Part shown: positions 12,218-14,959 of the stretch, in pieces
Layout of the letters: each line of letters starts with the position of its first letter
Numbering within the stretch: position 1 is the first letter of the stretch
DNA from: Bacteroidales bacterium UBA6346
Lineage (GTDB): Bacteria; Bacteroidota; Bacteroidia; Bacteroidales; UBA932
DNA: 14,959 bases
Direction of reading: 5' to 3'
Assembly: GCA_002438905.1 (NCBI GenBank)
Contig: DJSA01000102.1
Coordinates: 1 to 14,959, forward strand
Notes under the pieces: model-generated
Told to the model about the DNA's origin: nothing
Databases searched by the model: none
Seen by the model: the letters and a program-made list of their open reading frames with translations, nothing else
Made by a program: the position numbers and the translations under genes

Positions 12218-14959
12218 TTCCGCAGATCATTTTAAAGTCACAATATTCGCAAGTCTTCGTATCATCCGTCCTACGGAACGTCGGATTCCTTTCGATGTCA
12301 AATATGCCGTCGAGACAATCTTCAAGCATCGAAGAGGCTCTGTCGATAACCTCCTGCGGAAGGCTGTATTCCGAGTACTCGTCCTTGAATATCCCCGACA
12401 CGGAATAGACAGAGTTCGTTACCTTTCGCCCTCCGACAAGTGCCCGTCCATCAGGATTCAGGCGCAGCATCAGGTTGTAGATGAAAAACTGCAGGGCAAT
12501 CTTCGGACGTTCATGGTTGTCCTCGGCGAATATGGCGTCAAATATGGCGGAAGCTTTTGCCGGGTCGTCACCGTCCTCGCCCATAACTTTCGCCTCGGCT
12601 TCGGAGACCTTTCCGGTCTTGTAGTCAACTACTCGAACCGTACCGTCGTCAAAAGTGTCGAGACGGTCGATGAAGCCCTTGAAGGCATATTTTCTATGAT
12701 TTTGAGCGGCTCCAACGGATGATGCTTCATCGCCAAAGTCCATTCCCTCGAACTCAAACGGCAGGTTCTTCTCAAGCGCCAACACAGTGAAATGGTCGAC
12801 GTGCCGCGACTTCATGAGTTCAAGGTCGTATTCGAGCGTCCTCCGTACATACTGCTCAATGACGCCGCAAAGCACGATATCCTTTCCCCGAACTTCCACT
12901 GATTTGATTGCCTCGCAGATTTCCAAGCGTATGCGATCGCGGAGTTCCGGTGCGAACCCCTTGGAAAGCCGTTTTCTGATAAACGCCTCGTCCACCCTTC
13001 CGACAGGCTCCCTGTCCGTGCTGGGCTTCGCATAAATCCACTGCATCACGGCATGGAACACCGTTCCGAGCGTGCCTCCATCAAGGTTGTCGACAGACTC
13101 AGCCAAGTCGCTGAGCCCGAGAACCTTGTCATAGTAAAACTTCGCAGGACAAGCGAGGTAGTTCTGGAGCGCGGTCGCGGAAAACTTGAAGTCGCGCAGT
13201 TTGTCCAAGTCGGCCTGTGTCTTGATGATTTCCGGTTCGTCGTATTCGTCCTCCTGGACCGGTGAGGTCACATAACGGTGAATCTTCGCGTCAAAGAGAT
13301 AGTCCAGCTGCTTTATGTAGCGGCTCTCCTCCCCCGACTTCATGTCCTCGGTGCGGGAATCGAAGAGCATCCAGACATTCTCCGCACGCTGAATCATGCG
13401 GTAAAAATAGTAGGCCCAGACGGCATCCTGATACTCGTATGTCGGCAGCCCGAAGCCCTTGCGGAGCTCCGGAGGGATGAATGACGAGCTGAAAGACTTG
13501 CGAGGGAATGTACCCTCATTGCAACTGAGTATTATGAGGTTACGAAAATCAAGCGCACGAGTCTCAAGCGGTCCCATGACCTGAAGGCCCTTGAGAGGCT
13601 CGCCGTTGAAAGGCACGGAGACGGGAGCAAGAATCTGGTCGAGCAGGCGCAGGTACGTGGCCGGCATTATCTCAAGGTTCATGTCCCCGAGAAGGCAGAC
13701 AGCCTTATAGTAGTCTTTGGCGAAGTCTGTGTCAAGGTCCGAATGGCCGCATTCCACGAGCAGCGCCCCCACGCGACTCAGCACCGCTTTTTGATAGTCC
13801 GCGAATGCGCGTACCATTGCGGCCGAGGCTGCCGTGAGACTGCCCGGAACAGGCGTAAAAAAAAGCGAAAGCAGCGGTGAGGCGGCAAAGTCAGAGACCG
13901 CGATATAGCTTCGCCGGCCGTTCAGCACAGCCGAGCAGACGGCATTGTCCTCATCGGAGGCGATTTTGCGGAATATGCTGTTGGACAACACACTGCGGAC
14001 ATACCTATGATAAAAATATGTCTTGCCGCCGCGGACGAGCACGTTCATCTGTGCGGCGGAGAGAGCCCCCATGAGCACGCAGAGGTCGCTGCCCTTCATA
14101 GGGTAGCCCATCGTGACGTTTATGTCCCGAATGTCCTCCGGAATCGAGTTCAGAACTGGTAACAGCAGCTGCTCATCGGGAAGGACTATCGCGCATTCGG
14201 AGGAAAGGTCATGAGCCGCCGTGTTCTGACCCTCCGCAACAGCGGCCATAGAGCCGAGAGCCGAGTCTTCTCCGTCGGAAACAGACCCGGAGGACTGACT
14301 GAGTCCGAGGCGGTTCAATATATAGGGCAACTGCTTCGACTGTCCGATTGAAGACGGGACGCTCACCACATTGAACTCCGGTGTCCCAAGCCCCTCGGCA
14401 TCCGGACGAAACGCCTGCGGGAACTCACTGACATTCTGCGACATGAAAAAAGAGGCACGGTTTTCCGAGTCGCGTATCCACTCGCTCGACCAGTCCCAGC
14501 AGAACTCCGCCTGCCTAGCATTGCGTAGATGCCTCAGAAGCTTTTTCTCACACTCATTCAGCGCGTTAAGCCCCACGAATACAAAGTGACGTTCCCCCAG
14601 AGCTCCACGAACCCTATCCGAGAGCGATGCCACCTCACGATAAATCATCCCCTCGTAGGCCATCTCGTCTGCCCGCAAACTTTCATTGAACGACTCATAG
14701 AGCGGCAGCAGTATATTCCATACCCTCAGAAAATTGGTCTTTATGGAACGATCCTTCCCCTCCGGAGCCGCCTCTGCCCTGAAATGCGACAGGAACGAAT
14801 GAATCGCCTCGCGCTGCGAAGTCGTCAGGTAGCTGAAATCGTCCTCTATGGACTTCAGGTCCGAAACGTTCGTGAACAACTGCCGAGGCTCAACGAGATA
14901 TTTGTCCACATCGTTGAAATCCCCCAGCAGCACGTCTCCCCAGCAGATGAACTCGTCCA
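12213..14959 (-). CDS. addB: AddB-like nuclease subunit with Fe-S cluster (N-terminus beyond the right edge)
   Basis: This is the partner of AddA: a helicase-like scaffold plus a PD-(D/E)XK nuclease held by an iron-sulfur staple. The window covers about 914 residues. The first in-frame start-like codon is a GTG at 14933, but the frame continues upstream as DEFICWGDVLLGDFNDVDKYL, conserved-looking coding sequence. The true start therefore lies outside, and an N-terminal segment of perhaps 50-100 residues is missing. Counting from that GTG, visible parts are the degenerate helicase region with NLIILSCNEGTFPRKSFSSSFIPPELR (465-491), and the nuclease with His627 (VFHAVMQWIYA), Asp756 (FIDRLD), Asp770-Tyr-Lys772 (VVDYKTG) and Gln815. 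The cluster ligands are Cys595 (LACPAKFYY) and Cys895/898/904 (CX2CX5C), the same spacing as in Bacillus AddB. All catalytic residues are intact. It lies upstream of addA on the same strand. Confidence 0.92.
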   Translation of the reverse strand, partial: DEFICWGDVLLGDFNDVDKYLVEPRQLFTNVSDLKSIEDDFSYLTTSQREAIHSFLSHFRAEAAPEGKDRSIKTNFLRVWNILLPLYESFNESLRADEMAYEGMIYREVASLSDRVRGALGERHFVFVGLNALNECEKKLLRHLRNARQAEFCWDWSSEWIRDSENRASFFMSQNVSEFPQAFRPDAEGLGTPEFNVVSVPSSIGQSKQLPYILNRLGLSQSSGSVSDGEDSALGSMAAVAEGQNTAAHDLSSECAIVLPDEQLLLPVLNSIPEDIRDINVTMGYPMKGSDLCVLMGALSAAQMNVLVRGGKTYFYHRYVRSVLSNSIFRKIASDEDNAVCSAVLNGRRSYIAVSDFAASPLLSLFFTPVPGSLTAASAAMVRAFADYQKAVLSRVGALLVECGHSDLDTDFAKDYYKAVCLLGDMNLEIMPATYLRLLDQILAPVSVPFNGEPLKGLQVMGPLETRALDFRNLIILSCNEGTFPRKSFSSSFIPPELRKGFGLPTYEYQDAVWAYYFYRMIQRAENVWMLFDSRTEDMKSGEESRYIKQLDYLFDAKIHRYVTSPVQEDEYDEPEIIKTQADLDKLRDFKFSATALQNYLACPAKFYYDKVLGLSDLAESVDNLDGGTLGTVFHAVMQWIYAKPSTDREPVGRVDEAFIRKRLSKGFAPELRDRIRLEICEAIKSVEVRGKDIVLCGVIEQYVRRTLEYDLELMKSRHVDHFTVLALEKNLPFEFEGMDFGDEASSVGAAQNHRKYAFKGFIDRLDTFDDGTVRVVDYKTGKVSEAEAKVMGEDGDDPAKASAIFDAIFAEDNHERPKIALQFFIYNLMLRLNPDGRALVGGRKVTNSVYSVSGIFKDEYSEYSLPQEVIDRASSMLEDCLDGIFDIERNPTFRRTDDTKTCEYCDFKMICGR

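Overview
The window looks like chromosomal housekeeping DNA from a member of the Bacteroidota, most likely order Bacteroidales. The evidence is the gene families: DUF4290 next to FtsK and a LolA-like chaperone, a Fib_succ_major (FISUMP) lipoprotein, and a Bacteroidetes-style AddAB pair. The clearest promoter also has the Bacteroidetes pattern, TTG-N20-TAnnTTTG. Base composition is moderate-to-high GC by eye, so several antisense ORFs are long but unconvincing. I see no tRNA, rRNA, CRISPR array, IS element or phage gene.

Layout. 1-169 (-) is the first 56 codons of acetate kinase (ackA), which continues off the left edge. 170-392 is a divergent intergenic region with an ackA -7 element. 393-1514 (+) is a short ComEC/Rec2-type channel protein. 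An AT-rich hairpin at 1530-1564 separates it from the convergent apbE (1624-2604, -), a lipoprotein flavin transferase. lemA (2736-3329, +) and a FISUMP-domain lipoprotein (3366-4391, +) form a probable two-gene unit, convergent with the minus-strand block that fills the rest of the window.

The minus-strand block, in transcription order, is addB (12213 to beyond the right edge), addA (8642-12052), DUF4290 (7815-8471), ftsK (5142-7721) and a LolA-like chaperone (4397-4936). AddAB is the helicase-nuclease that processes double-strand breaks for RecA. FtsK is the septal DNA translocase. The DUF4290-ftsK-lolA set has a promoter at 8571-8601 and joins chromosome segregation to envelope biogenesis. 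The addB coding frame stays open to the right edge, so its start lies outside the window.

The most interesting feature is non-coding. Two copies of a ~128-bp structured repeat (5020-5146 and 12089-12217) sit in the ftsK-lolA and addB-addA gaps. They are about 77% identical by hand alignment. Both have the same orientation, both overlap the stop codon of the upstream gene in the same phase, and both keep a CAACC/GGTTG hairpin and a GGCGG/CCGCY long-range pairing. I do not recognise this element as a named family.
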